From a virus: 64,000 nucleotides of DNA. How positions within the stretch are numbered: the stretch's first letter is position 1; the number at the start of each line of letters is the position of its first letter. Below, one piece after another: positions 39,812 through 47,850 of this stretch. The notes below the pieces were generated by a model, which saw nothing but the letters and a program-made list of their open reading frames with translations, was not told the origin of the DNA and ran no database searches. The stretch is taken from positions 1-64,000 of the IMG/VR virus record IMGVR_UViG_3300005663_000003; one strand, written 5' to 3'. The translations under genes were made by a program, and so were the position numbers.

Positions 39812-40231
39812 ATGGGCTGCACGAGCGAGGGCGCACGCCGCGCCGCGAACCTGATCTATCGCCGTGGCATCCTCGCGGCGGCGCCCGACCCCGTCGACCT
39901 CACAAACCCGCTGCCGATCGACCCCGACCCCGCTGTCTTCAACGCTGGCCTGCAACCGAACACCGGAGAGACGGTCGTCATCTCCCTGGCGTTCCTCGGA
40001 GCGGGCGACGTGGCCGACATCAGCATCATCAACTGGGGGAACGACAAGGACGGCAACCAGGTCGCCCTCAGTGTGCGCGACCTCACTCAAGTCGCGGCGG
40101 GTGTCTTCACGGATCCTGATGGCGCCTTCTTCGGGACTGAGCTGGTCGAGCCCTGCAACGCTCCCCTGTTCGAAATCCGGGTGCGAGCGAACACCGGGAC
40201 CATCGACAAAATCCGGGTGTGGACCTACTAG
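39812..40231 (+). CDS. Putative virion appendage protein, 139 aa
   Basis: ATG at 39812 lies within GAGGAAGTGACGA, a GTGA-type ribosome site. The beta-rich product contains GETVVISLAFLGAGDVADIS. It is the first gene behind the operator-flanked promoter and probably leads a new appendage operon running to about 49.7 kb. No family recognised. Confidence 0.55.
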   Translation: MGCTSEGARRAANLIYRRGILAAAPDPVDLTNPLPIDPDPAVFNAGLQPNTGETVVISLAFLGAGDVADISIINWGNDKDGNQVALSVRDLTQVAAGVFTDPDGAFFGTELVEPCNAPLFEIRVRANTGTIDKIRVWTY

Positions 40232-40232
40232 C

Positions 40233-40958
40233 ATGGCGCGTAAGCGGTGCGGAATTTCCCAGGGGCTATGCGCGGCGCGCGTCGCGGCGGCGGCGGGTGG
40301 CGCTCCAGCGGGACCCGTGCTCACCGTCGACCTCCAGAAGATTACCGCGAGTCCGCTGGAGCTGGGCGCCATCCTTCCGGTCGGCACGCAGTTCAACGCC
40401 TTCGAGATGGACGCGGCGGGAGCGCTCGTCACGCGCACCATCCAAGACGACGACGGCAATGGCGCGGTAGACATCCTCGGTGAAGCGAACCCGGTCCCCA
40501 ACGCGGGGATGGGATTCAGCTACGAGAAGACCACCATCGGTGGGCAGGTCACCTTCACTTACGTCGCCGACGACGGGACGACCGTGGCGCAAGACACCGA
40601 ACAGTATTTGTGGCTGCCGAGGATTTACCTCGGGGTCGAGCCGATCCCCGGCGCAGTGGACGAGGCGTTCATCGAAGCCCTTGTAGAGAGCGAGCTGCGC
40701 GGCGACAAGGGCATCGCGCGCACGGGCATCACCTGGACCACGGGCGAATACATCTGGATCGCCTTCCCCCAAGCCTTCAACCCTACCGACGTCCTCGACT
40801 TCCTCATCGGCGTGTTCCCTGGTGGGTTCTTGCTCGACACGGTGGGGGTAGCCGTCACGGCGAACACGGCGGGCTCGCCGGTCCCGATCCTCTACGACGT
40901 GTGGCGTTCGACCGGCGCAGGCATCGGCCTCCTTGTCGACGTCTCGGTCACCCCGTAG
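40233..40958 (+). CDS. Putative virion appendage protein, 241 aa
   Basis: ATG at 40233 starts one base after the previous stop. After a short Cys-containing N-terminus (RKRCGISQGLCAARV) the protein is beta-rich (VLTVDLQKITASPLELGAIL; GVTANTAGSPVPILYD-like ends). It resembles beta-sandwich appendage proteins. The two N-terminal Cys could crosslink or bind metal. Unknown family. Confidence 0.5.
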   Translation: MARKRCGISQGLCAARVAAAAGGAPAGPVLTVDLQKITASPLELGAILPVGTQFNAFEMDAAGALVTRTIQDDDGNGAVDILGEANPVPNAGMGFSYEKTTIGGQVTFTYVADDGTTVAQDTEQYLWLPRIYLGVEPIPGAVDEAFIEALVESELRGDKGIARTGITWTTGEYIWIAFPQAFNPTDVLDFLIGVFPGGFLLDTVGVAVTANTAGSPVPILYDVWRSTGAGIGLLVDVSVTP

Positions 40959-40970
40959 GAGCCAAGAGAC

Positions 40971-41714
40971 ATGCCAGCAGCAGACCCATTTGACACCACT
41001 GGCTTCGGGCCTGGAGATGTCCAGGTCTCGTCGACCATCGGCTCTGCCTCCCTCACGTCGGTGGTTCGGTCCATCGACATCAAGGGCGGCGCGATGCAGG
41101 TCGCCACCATCGCGGCTCGCGACGCGATCCCGGGCGCCGCGCTCGCTCGGAACGATCCCGCGCAGTTCCGCCAGGAAGGGATGACCTGCTGGGTCGCGGA
41201 CGCGGGCTCGGGCGTCCGCGCGGTGTTCCGTCTCGAAGGTGGCATCGCGAACGTCAACTGGGTCGACGTCACCAACTCGACATCCATCGCACCGAAGACC
41301 CGACTCACCGACGAGGCGAACGTCCTCGTCGGGCACATCCTCTGCCAGTCGCCCACGGTAGCGCAGCGCGTCCGGCTCTGCGACCTGTCCGCTGACGACG
41401 CGCTCTCCCGCCCGGTCGGCGTGGCGACCTCGGCCCAGCCGATCAGCGCGAACCCGGTCCAGCTCCAGACGAACGGCGGCGAGGTAATGGCCGTTCGTCT
41501 GGTCGCGGCCCTCGTGCTCGCCCTGGGCGAGGAGATCATCCTCAGCCAAATCAACGGAGAGGGAACGCTACCCGGTCAAGGCAGCGCGCCGGTAGCGGGC
41601 GAGATGGTTCAGCGTGTCGGGATCATCCTGGACTTCCTCGGCTACGACGGAGCGGCCGACCGTCTCGTTCTGGCTCAGCTCGACTTCAGCGGCACGCGAA
41701 GGATTGAATCCTGA
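40971..41714 (+). CDS. Putative virion structural protein, 247 aa
   Basis: ATG at 40971 follows TAGGAGCC. The product is Val/Ala-rich and beta-rich, with a middle segment (RVRLCDLSADDALSRPVGVA) like capsid-decoration or head-fibre proteins that contain repeated short strands. It is coupled to the next small gene by one base. Unknown. Confidence 0.5.
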   Translation: MPAADPFDTTGFGPGDVQVSSTIGSASLTSVVRSIDIKGGAMQVATIAARDAIPGAALARNDPAQFRQEGMTCWVADAGSGVRAVFRLEGGIANVNWVDVTNSTSIAPKTRLTDEANVLVGHILCQSPTVAQRVRLCDLSADDALSRPVGVATSAQPISANPVQLQTNGGEVMAVRLVAALVLALGEEIILSQINGEGTLPGQGSAPVAGEMVQRVGIILDFLGYDGAADRLVLAQLDFSGTRRIES

Positions 41715-41896
41715 TGGCTGACATCATCTTGAATTTGCAGAACGTCATGGGCGTGCCGATCACCCTGACCGTCGATGAGAATCAGAAGCTGCCCGTGGCT
41801 CACTTCGTCGACTCGACCGGTGAGAAGAAAGCGGGAGACCTGGAGGCGGGCGACTGTGTCTACCACGGCCGCGCAGCCTTCACCGTTACCGCGTAG
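41714..41896 (+). CDS. Small beta-rich protein, 60 aa
   Basis: ATG at 41714 shares one base with the previous TGA. The 60 residues form a small beta unit (VMGVPITLTVDENQKLPVAH). Probably a minor structural accessory in the appendage operon. Unknown. Confidence 0.5.
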   Translation: MADIILNLQNVMGVPITLTVDENQKLPVAHFVDSTGEKKAGDLEAGDCVYHGRAAFTVTA

Positions 41897-41905
41897 GAGA
41901 GAACC

Positions 41906-44383
41906 ATGCCCAACCCACTCGTAATCGACATTCGCGGCCAGACGCCAGGCGTCGGGCCAGCCCGCGTCGGAACGCTCGACGGCGGACTGTTCTTCTCGCA
42001 GATCGGGACGGACCTTATCGGCTCTGGAGGCGACCTCACCCAGAATGACGGAAGCGCTCCCCAGGGTCTGGTGAGTCGGTTCCGTGGGATTCTCTACGCC
42101 TTCGCTGCACGCGCGTCCACCTTCGGCCGTATTTGGCCCTACGACGAAGGGGGGATCGACGACTGGGTGCCCGAGTCCGAAGGGGTGCCGCAGGTTGCCA
42201 AGGGTGGACAGGGTCGCAACACGAGTATGAACACGGTCAACGTCCTTTCGGTCGGCGGGCTGGTCGTCGTCAACACCGAGAACCAGGACTACCTCGTCGG
42301 CGTCGAAGTCAACTTCGGGTCGAACGTAGTCAGCTTCCACCGCTACAACCCCGACGACTCCAACGACGGGCAAGTAGGCGGGCGGTGGGACACGTTCACT
42401 TCGACCGCCTTGGCCGCCGACAACAACAGTGCGATCATTTTCGTTCACAACGGGCTCGTCCACTTCATGTATTCCCTCCTTGACGACCTGGGCGTGCTCA
42501 AGAGCTTCGACCCGGTCACGGGTGGGATCGTCAACTACACTCGCCCGTTCGACGACTCCCAACAGCACGGAGCGTTCTTCACTCTCTACGACCGGCTGTT
42601 CGCCCTCGGGGTAATCGACACTGGGGGGGCTTTCCCACACGAGAACGAATGCGCCGAGTTCGCATTGGGGGTTTGGACGGTCGTTCTTACCACGGCTGGC
42701 AACTTCGGCCACCTAAGCAACCGAGGTTCTAACGTCGCTGTCTTCCAGTTGAGCCCGACGAAAGTGCTCGCGATTGGTAGCGGCGGCTCCAACGTCGCAG
42801 CCGGACTACTCGCGGCACTCTTTACCACGGTTGGCGACAGCCCGACCGGAGCGCTTCAGGTCACCGACGTCACCGACCCGGTCATTCCTCCGTCGCTTCG
42901 TGACGGTGCGCCACCGCCTCCCGACCCGCAGGACTACCGGTGCTTCGGACACGCGAACACGTCCGATCCACTCGGGACCTTGCGTCACTTCATGTTCTTC
43001 CACCCCGACGGCGCTGCCACGGTCACGCCCTCCACGCTGTTCGAAGTCATCGACGAGCTGACCGAGATCGTTAGCCTCGGCGCACCACAGTCGGACTCGA
43101 ACTTCGCTTTCCCTGTAGGCTTCTACGGCGGCGGCGAGCAAGAGAACGGCATCGACGGAAGCACACGTCTGGTCACCGTCTCGCCTCGTGGCTGGGCGGC
43201 AGGAACCACCGGCCTGCGCGTGCGCTGTTCTGCCCACGGCGATGCCCCCGTCCTCGCCCATGGGCCCATCACCGTCGGGACCAAGCTGCGCCACGGGGTC
43301 GTGACCGCTGGCCCCTTCCAGTTCGCCGAGGTCATCACCGGATCGGACTCGGGCGCGACCGGAACCGTCAGCGGCTTCGGGTCCAACGGCGTCACGGTCA
43401 CCCCCACCGCTGGCACCTTCGTCGGTGGCGAGGTCATCACGGGTGGCACGTCGGGCGCGTCGGCAATCCTTGGCATGTCGATGGGGTTTGAGACGGTCCC
43501 GTTCGTTCCCGGCGAGATCCTCACGGGCGGGACCTCCCTCGCTACGGCGGTGGTCGTCGCACGGTTCAAGCGCACGCTCCCAACCGCTGGACTCCTCACC
43601 GTCGAGGTCTCCACGATCGTGGGCGGCCCGTTCACCGCTGGCGAAACTCTCACGGGAAGCATCGGCGGCGGGACGGCGACCCTCGCGGCGCCGCCCCCTG
43701 CGGAGTATGAAGTCCTCTCGGTCCTCACCGGACTGACCTCGGGCGCGACCGCGATCATCTCGGGCGACGGCGCGAATGAGGGCCTATACGTCCGCGAGGT
43801 CATCGGAACGTTCGCCGAGGGCGAGGAGGTCGAGGATGACACCGGCACCCGCTCGACGTTGGACCACGTCCTCCAACACGGGGCGGTGACGCTCGGACCG
43901 TTCCAGGTCGCCGAGTCCATCCTGGGCGGGACGAGCGGAGCGACCGCAGACATCACCCACCTCGGGATCGGCGGCGCGGGCGAGCAGCTTGTGAAGGTCG
44001 ACAACGTCGCGGGCGGCCCATTCCAAAACGGCGAGGTCATCACGGGCGGGACCAGCGGCGCAAGCGCGCCGCTGTCCGCAGCTCCTGCCGGTGTCCATGG
44101 CGGCCTGGCCGACAAAACCATCCGCGCTCGCTTCTTCCTCGGGGCCGGGCCGAGTGGCAAGGGCATCCCCCTCACCGGCTTCGCCACCATGGTCGCGGGC
44201 AGCGGATTCAAGGGCACCGTGTCGAAGGGCTCGGGGCCGGGAGGAAGCGACGAACTCATCAACGTCATCGCCGACGGCACGGTAGGGGGAGACATCCCCC
44301 CCAGCTTCGAATGGGATTTCTTGGCCGACGGCGTCCCGAAATTCCTGGTGACGTCGATGGCTTTCGAAATCGACCGCGTCTAA
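41906..44383 (+). CDS. Large appendage protein: propeller-like N-terminus plus ITGGTSGA repeats
   Basis: ATG at 41906 has TAGGAGAG upstream. Of the 825 residues, 1-400 are made of repeated beta segments (FRGILYAFAARASTFGRIW, LSVGGLVVVNTENQDYLVGV) that look like a propeller. Residues about 460-725 carry six or more copies of a repeat with core GPF-x-x-GE-x-I-TGGTSGA-x-A, known from phage tail proteins as a beta-repeat. The C-terminus (about 735-825) is a separate beta domain. It is probably a receptor-binding or carbohydrate-binding appendage. Confidence 0.6.
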   Translation: MPNPLVIDIRGQTPGVGPARVGTLDGGLFFSQIGTDLIGSGGDLTQNDGSAPQGLVSRFRGILYAFAARASTFGRIWPYDEGGIDDWVPESEGVPQVAKGGQGRNTSMNTVNVLSVGGLVVVNTENQDYLVGVEVNFGSNVVSFHRYNPDDSNDGQVGGRWDTFTSTALAADNNSAIIFVHNGLVHFMYSLLDDLGVLKSFDPVTGGIVNYTRPFDDSQQHGAFFTLYDRLFALGVIDTGGAFPHENECAEFALGVWTVVLTTAGNFGHLSNRGSNVAVFQLSPTKVLAIGSGGSNVAAGLLAALFTTVGDSPTGALQVTDVTDPVIPPSLRDGAPPPPDPQDYRCFGHANTSDPLGTLRHFMFFHPDGAATVTPSTLFEVIDELTEIVSLGAPQSDSNFAFPVGFYGGGEQENGIDGSTRLVTVSPRGWAAGTTGLRVRCSAHGDAPVLAHGPITVGTKLRHGVVTAGPFQFAEVITGSDSGATGTVSGFGSNGVTVTPTAGTFVGGEVITGGTSGASAILGMSMGFETVPFVPGEILTGGTSLATAVVVARFKRTLPTAGLLTVEVSTIVGGPFTAGETLTGSIGGGTATLAAPPPAEYEVLSVLTGLTSGATAIISGDGANEGLYVREVIGTFAEGEEVEDDTGTRSTLDHVLQHGAVTLGPFQVAESILGGTSGATADITHLGIGGAGEQLVKVDNVAGGPFQNGEVITGGTSGASAPLSAAPAGVHGGLADKTIRARFFLGAGPSGKGIPLTGFATMVAGSGFKGTVSKGSGPGGSDELINVIADGTVGGDIPPSFEWDFLADGVPKFLVTSMAFEIDRV

Positions 44384-44394
44384 CGAGGTAGTCC

Positions 44395-47247
44395 GTGGCC
44401 GGAGACATTCTCGGATTCATCGTGATGCAGTCGACCATCTCGGGCTCGCGCATCAGTCCGGCGATGCTCGCCTTCGCCGAGGGTGGCGGGCAGGACCCGG
44501 AGAACGTCGCGCCGGACATGGGGCTTGGCCTCACTGGCGGATTCGAAAACAGTGGCGAGCTGCTGAGCTGGCGTCAATACGACCGGGTCATCAGGCGGTT
44601 CAATGACGTCACCGGCATCCAGTTCTTCGCCTGGATCCGAGACAAAATCTTGGAGCTGTCCACTGGTTGGGCGCTCGCCCACACCATCACCGGTCAAGAC
44701 CCGGGGGTGGACTTCGGCCTACACACCGGTCTCTACCACGTCACGCAAGGCGATGGCACTGAGCACCTGTGCGGGTTCTACGATGTGGAGTTCGGTGGAA
44801 CGGGCTGGCTCAAGTTCGATCCAAGGACGAACATCTGGACGCACGCGGCGGTGGCTGGCACGGCAGACCAGGCCATCACGTTCGGGATGTGCGTCGGCTA
44901 CAAGGGGCGCCTATATCACTGCAACAGCGGCAACGGTGGGGTCCTTCAAGAGTTCGACCCGATCGCGGAGACGCTCCGCGAGTTCCCAATGGGGTCCGGT
45001 GCCCAATACGCGAAGCTCGCGGTGGTCGGTGGTCGGCTGTTCATCTTCCCGGACTCGGGCCAGGCACGCCTCCTTGAGTTCGCGTTCGGCGGCGTCATCA
45101 CCGCCGCGACGCTCGCAGCCCAGTCGGTCGGGCCGAACTACAGCAGCGGCGGCGATAACATGCTGGTCGCCCACCTGACGGAAAACAACGGGCTTGCTGT
45201 CTTCTGGAACTGCCAACAGGACGGGTCCGGCTACCGACTCCACATCGTGACTCAGCCGACGCCCGGCGTCCCCGGTTCGCCGCTCACGGTGGTCGAGGAG
45301 CTGGGCCAGATCATGGACGGGTCACCCGACTCGCTCGACGCCTTCGCGTTCTTCGGCAATGCGGTCGCCTACTTCAGCTCCTTCTTCCCGGCGATCGGCT
45401 TCAACGCTGACCTCATGTGGACCGACGGCGGATGGCAGTTGGAACAGGGACCGCTGTTCAGCGGCACCCCGCTCGCGTTCCTGATGATCAAGTTCACGCA
45501 GCCGTCGAGCTACGCGACCGCCAACCTGGTCCCGGGCCCTCACATCACCGGCTACCCAACCAACCGGGTTCGTGTCGACTGGCGAGGCGTGGACCGCGTG
45601 ATGACCTACGTGGACGCGGGCAAGTTCTCCCCGCCGGTCGATCACTCGGTGTCGCTGACCCACTCGCAAATCACCGCGCCGTGGGGATCGTCGGAGCGCC
45701 TGTTCAGCAACGGGCCATCCATCACGAACATCAAGGTGGAACCCTACAGCGATGGAACGGTGGCGCGCGGTCTACGGCTCACATTCAAGATCGCGGCAAG
45801 TCAAACCCTCGGGGACCAGGGAAGCCTCCTCTACTTCGGATTTGGTCGCTTCCTCGGCCAGCCGAATGTGCGCCTCTCGCTCTCGACCGGCGACAACCCT
45901 GCGACGTTCCCCGGGGGAGTCGCGACCTTCGACGCCGCGAGCAACCGCCTGGAGAACGTGCCACCGACGGGGGTGGGCCGGACGACTCTGGCGCACGACA
46001 CGCCAGTGGGTGCGTTCATCAACGGCGAGCTGGTAGAGGGTCAGACGAGCTTGGCGCGCGGGACCATTCGCATCCTCGGCTCAGGCGCGATGTTCGTCGC
46101 TGGGATCATCGGCACGTTCGTAGATGGCGAGCAGCTACTGGGCCTGACCTCGGCCGCGACAGCGAACGCGACGGCCGCACCTGACCCGCGCCCCACCTAT
46201 CAAATCATCTGGGACGTCGGCGCGAGCGGCGACAACATCCCCGAGCGGGAGTGGGTCTCGGTCCAGGGGGCGCACTTCAACACCGAGGGCAAGGCCAAAT
46301 ACATCACGTCCTCCAACTACCAGCTCCAGATCATCACGCTTCTCACGCTGCCGGGCAACCCGGCTTCGACGCAAGGCCCCGTCGCCGAGGCGGACCCGGA
46401 CACTAGCGCGACCGTGCTGACGACTCAGGGACCCGTGGTCGAGTGGACACCAGATAGCGCGGCCTCGCCCGCGACCACGCAAGGCCCGGTGGCGGAGACC
46501 AGCCCCAACTCCAGCGCGTCACCGCTCAGCACACAGGGCCCGGTGGCTGAGGCAGCTACCAAGACGAGCGAGACTCCCGCGACGACCCAAGGACCGGTCA
46601 GTGAGTTCGTTCCTGACGCCGACCTGGAAGCGAACCTCCTCACCAAGGTCGCAGGCCGACCAGTCGCCCAAGGCGGGGGACTCGTCGGCTTCGAGGACGA
46701 CAGCGGGCCACAAGGCGACCGCGACGCGCTGACGATGGGAAGCTCGCTCGTCCTCCCCGGCCAACCGTGGGAGCCGGACTCGATGCTTCCCCAGGGGCCC
46801 GAGTTCGCCAAGCGACTCGACGGCAAGGTGGAGCTGGGCCGCGCGACCTTCGACGCCGAGAACGACGCGGTGGGCACGCGGCAGGTTCTCCTCGATGTCG
46901 ATGCCGCTGGGCTCGGTGCCCTCGGTGTTCCTCCCGGTGACCTGCCGGTCGGTTCCATCCTCGGAGCTGGCCTGCTCCTCGTCGTCGCCCGCGCCACCAA
47001 CGTCAGCACGGCCCCCTCGACTCAGCCCCAGCTCGGGCTGGGAGTCGGCGGGAGCTTCGATGACCAGGTGGCCCAGCAAGCCCTGAACCTCGTCGCGACC
47101 GGGCAAAATGAGGCGATGGCCCTCGTCTCGGTGCGCGACCTCCTCGCGGCTGGCGACGTGCTGGAGGCACAGCTCGACGTCCAAGCCGTGACCACGGGCG
47201 ACTACGTCATCGAGATCGTCGTGTATGGCTTCCACCGGGTAGGGTAG
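44395..47247 (+). CDS. Large appendage protein with TQGPV repeats, 950 aa
   Basis: GTG at 44395 follows ACGAGGTAG. Residues 1-430 resemble the propeller-like part of the preceding protein (KGRLYHCNSGNGGVLQEFDP, VGGRLFIFPDSGQARLLEFA). Residues about 535-600 include diverged copies of the GTFVDGEQLLGLTSAATA repeat. Residues about 658-745 contain five units of roughly 18 residues starting TQGPV(A/V/S)E. A C-terminal beta domain (about 820-950) resembles the next gene's product. The two large genes are probably ancient paralogues. Confidence 0.6.
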   Translation: MAGDILGFIVMQSTISGSRISPAMLAFAEGGGQDPENVAPDMGLGLTGGFENSGELLSWRQYDRVIRRFNDVTGIQFFAWIRDKILELSTGWALAHTITGQDPGVDFGLHTGLYHVTQGDGTEHLCGFYDVEFGGTGWLKFDPRTNIWTHAAVAGTADQAITFGMCVGYKGRLYHCNSGNGGVLQEFDPIAETLREFPMGSGAQYAKLAVVGGRLFIFPDSGQARLLEFAFGGVITAATLAAQSVGPNYSSGGDNMLVAHLTENNGLAVFWNCQQDGSGYRLHIVTQPTPGVPGSPLTVVEELGQIMDGSPDSLDAFAFFGNAVAYFSSFFPAIGFNADLMWTDGGWQLEQGPLFSGTPLAFLMIKFTQPSSYATANLVPGPHITGYPTNRVRVDWRGVDRVMTYVDAGKFSPPVDHSVSLTHSQITAPWGSSERLFSNGPSITNIKVEPYSDGTVARGLRLTFKIAASQTLGDQGSLLYFGFGRFLGQPNVRLSLSTGDNPATFPGGVATFDAASNRLENVPPTGVGRTTLAHDTPVGAFINGELVEGQTSLARGTIRILGSGAMFVAGIIGTFVDGEQLLGLTSAATANATAAPDPRPTYQIIWDVGASGDNIPEREWVSVQGAHFNTEGKAKYITSSNYQLQIITLLTLPGNPASTQGPVAEADPDTSATVLTTQGPVVEWTPDSAASPATTQGPVAETSPNSSASPLSTQGPVAEAATKTSETPATTQGPVSEFVPDADLEANLLTKVAGRPVAQGGGLVGFEDDSGPQGDRDALTMGSSLVLPGQPWEPDSMLPQGPEFAKRLDGKVELGRATFDAENDAVGTRQVLLDVDAAGLGALGVPPGDLPVGSILGAGLLLVVARATNVSTAPSTQPQLGLGVGGSFDDQVAQQALNLVATGQNEAMALVSVRDLLAAGDVLEAQLDVQAVTTGDYVIEIVVYGFHRVG
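46370..46630 (+). repeat. Five in-frame TQGPV coding repeats
   Basis: Each unit is about 54 bases and encodes TQGPV followed by an acidic/Ser/Pro/Thr-rich spacer. The DNA has drifted between copies while TQGPV is kept, so the repeat is under protein-level constraint. Confidence 0.65.
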
Positions 47248-47251
47248 AGAC

Positions 47252-47827
47252 ATGTCGGGAACCTCACTAGGCAAGACGGACGGCAGGCCGGGAGCGCAGG
47301 ATGGCGGACTCGCCATCCGCGTCGACACGGTCGACCAGGGCGTGCGGAACAACATCAACTTTAGGAACACGCCCGGCGTGCGATGGGCTGCGGTCGACGA
47401 CCCGACGCCCCCGGCTCGGATGATCGTGACCGCCGAACTCGATGCCGAGGTTCTTCTGGCGCCCCCAGTCACGGGCCTCGACCTCGCCACGGGCACCGTC
47501 CTCGCGACACTCCTCACGGCCATCGCCGCGCAGCTCATGCACGTCACGCGGGTCGTTCTCATCGCCACCGACATCAGCGGGCTCACCGTTCAACCCACGG
47601 TCCAGTTGGGCACTGACGTCACGGTGCCCAGCAACCTCGCGTCACCGCAGGCGCTCGCGCTCACCGCCACGGGGCAGATTCAAGAGCTGGCCTTGGCCGA
47701 TCCCCGGCCGGGAGTCGACGCGGGCCCCAGCGTATTCGACGAGGCCATCCTGGATCAGACCGTAGCCGCGACCGCGACCACCTACGAAGTCACCGCGCAA
47801 ATCTGGGGCGTCGTCCTCACTCCGTAG
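47252..47827 (+). CDS. Appendage protein, 191 aa, similar to the previous C-terminus
   Basis: ATG at 47252 follows GGGTAGAGAC. The beta-rich product (VVLIATDISGLTVQPTVQLG, then TYEVTAQIWGVVLTP at the end) parallels the last 130 residues of the 950-residue protein (LLVVARATNVSTAPSTQPQL, DYVIEIVVYGFHRVG). It probably arose by duplication of that domain. Structural role inferred. Confidence 0.55.
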   Translation: MSGTSLGKTDGRPGAQDGGLAIRVDTVDQGVRNNINFRNTPGVRWAAVDDPTPPARMIVTAELDAEVLLAPPVTGLDLATGTVLATLLTAIAAQLMHVTRVVLIATDISGLTVQPTVQLGTDVTVPSNLASPQALALTATGQIQELALADPRPGVDAGPSVFDEAILDQTVAATATTYEVTAQIWGVVLTP

Positions 47828-47850
47828 AGTAGGGGTGAAGCGAGGAAGCG

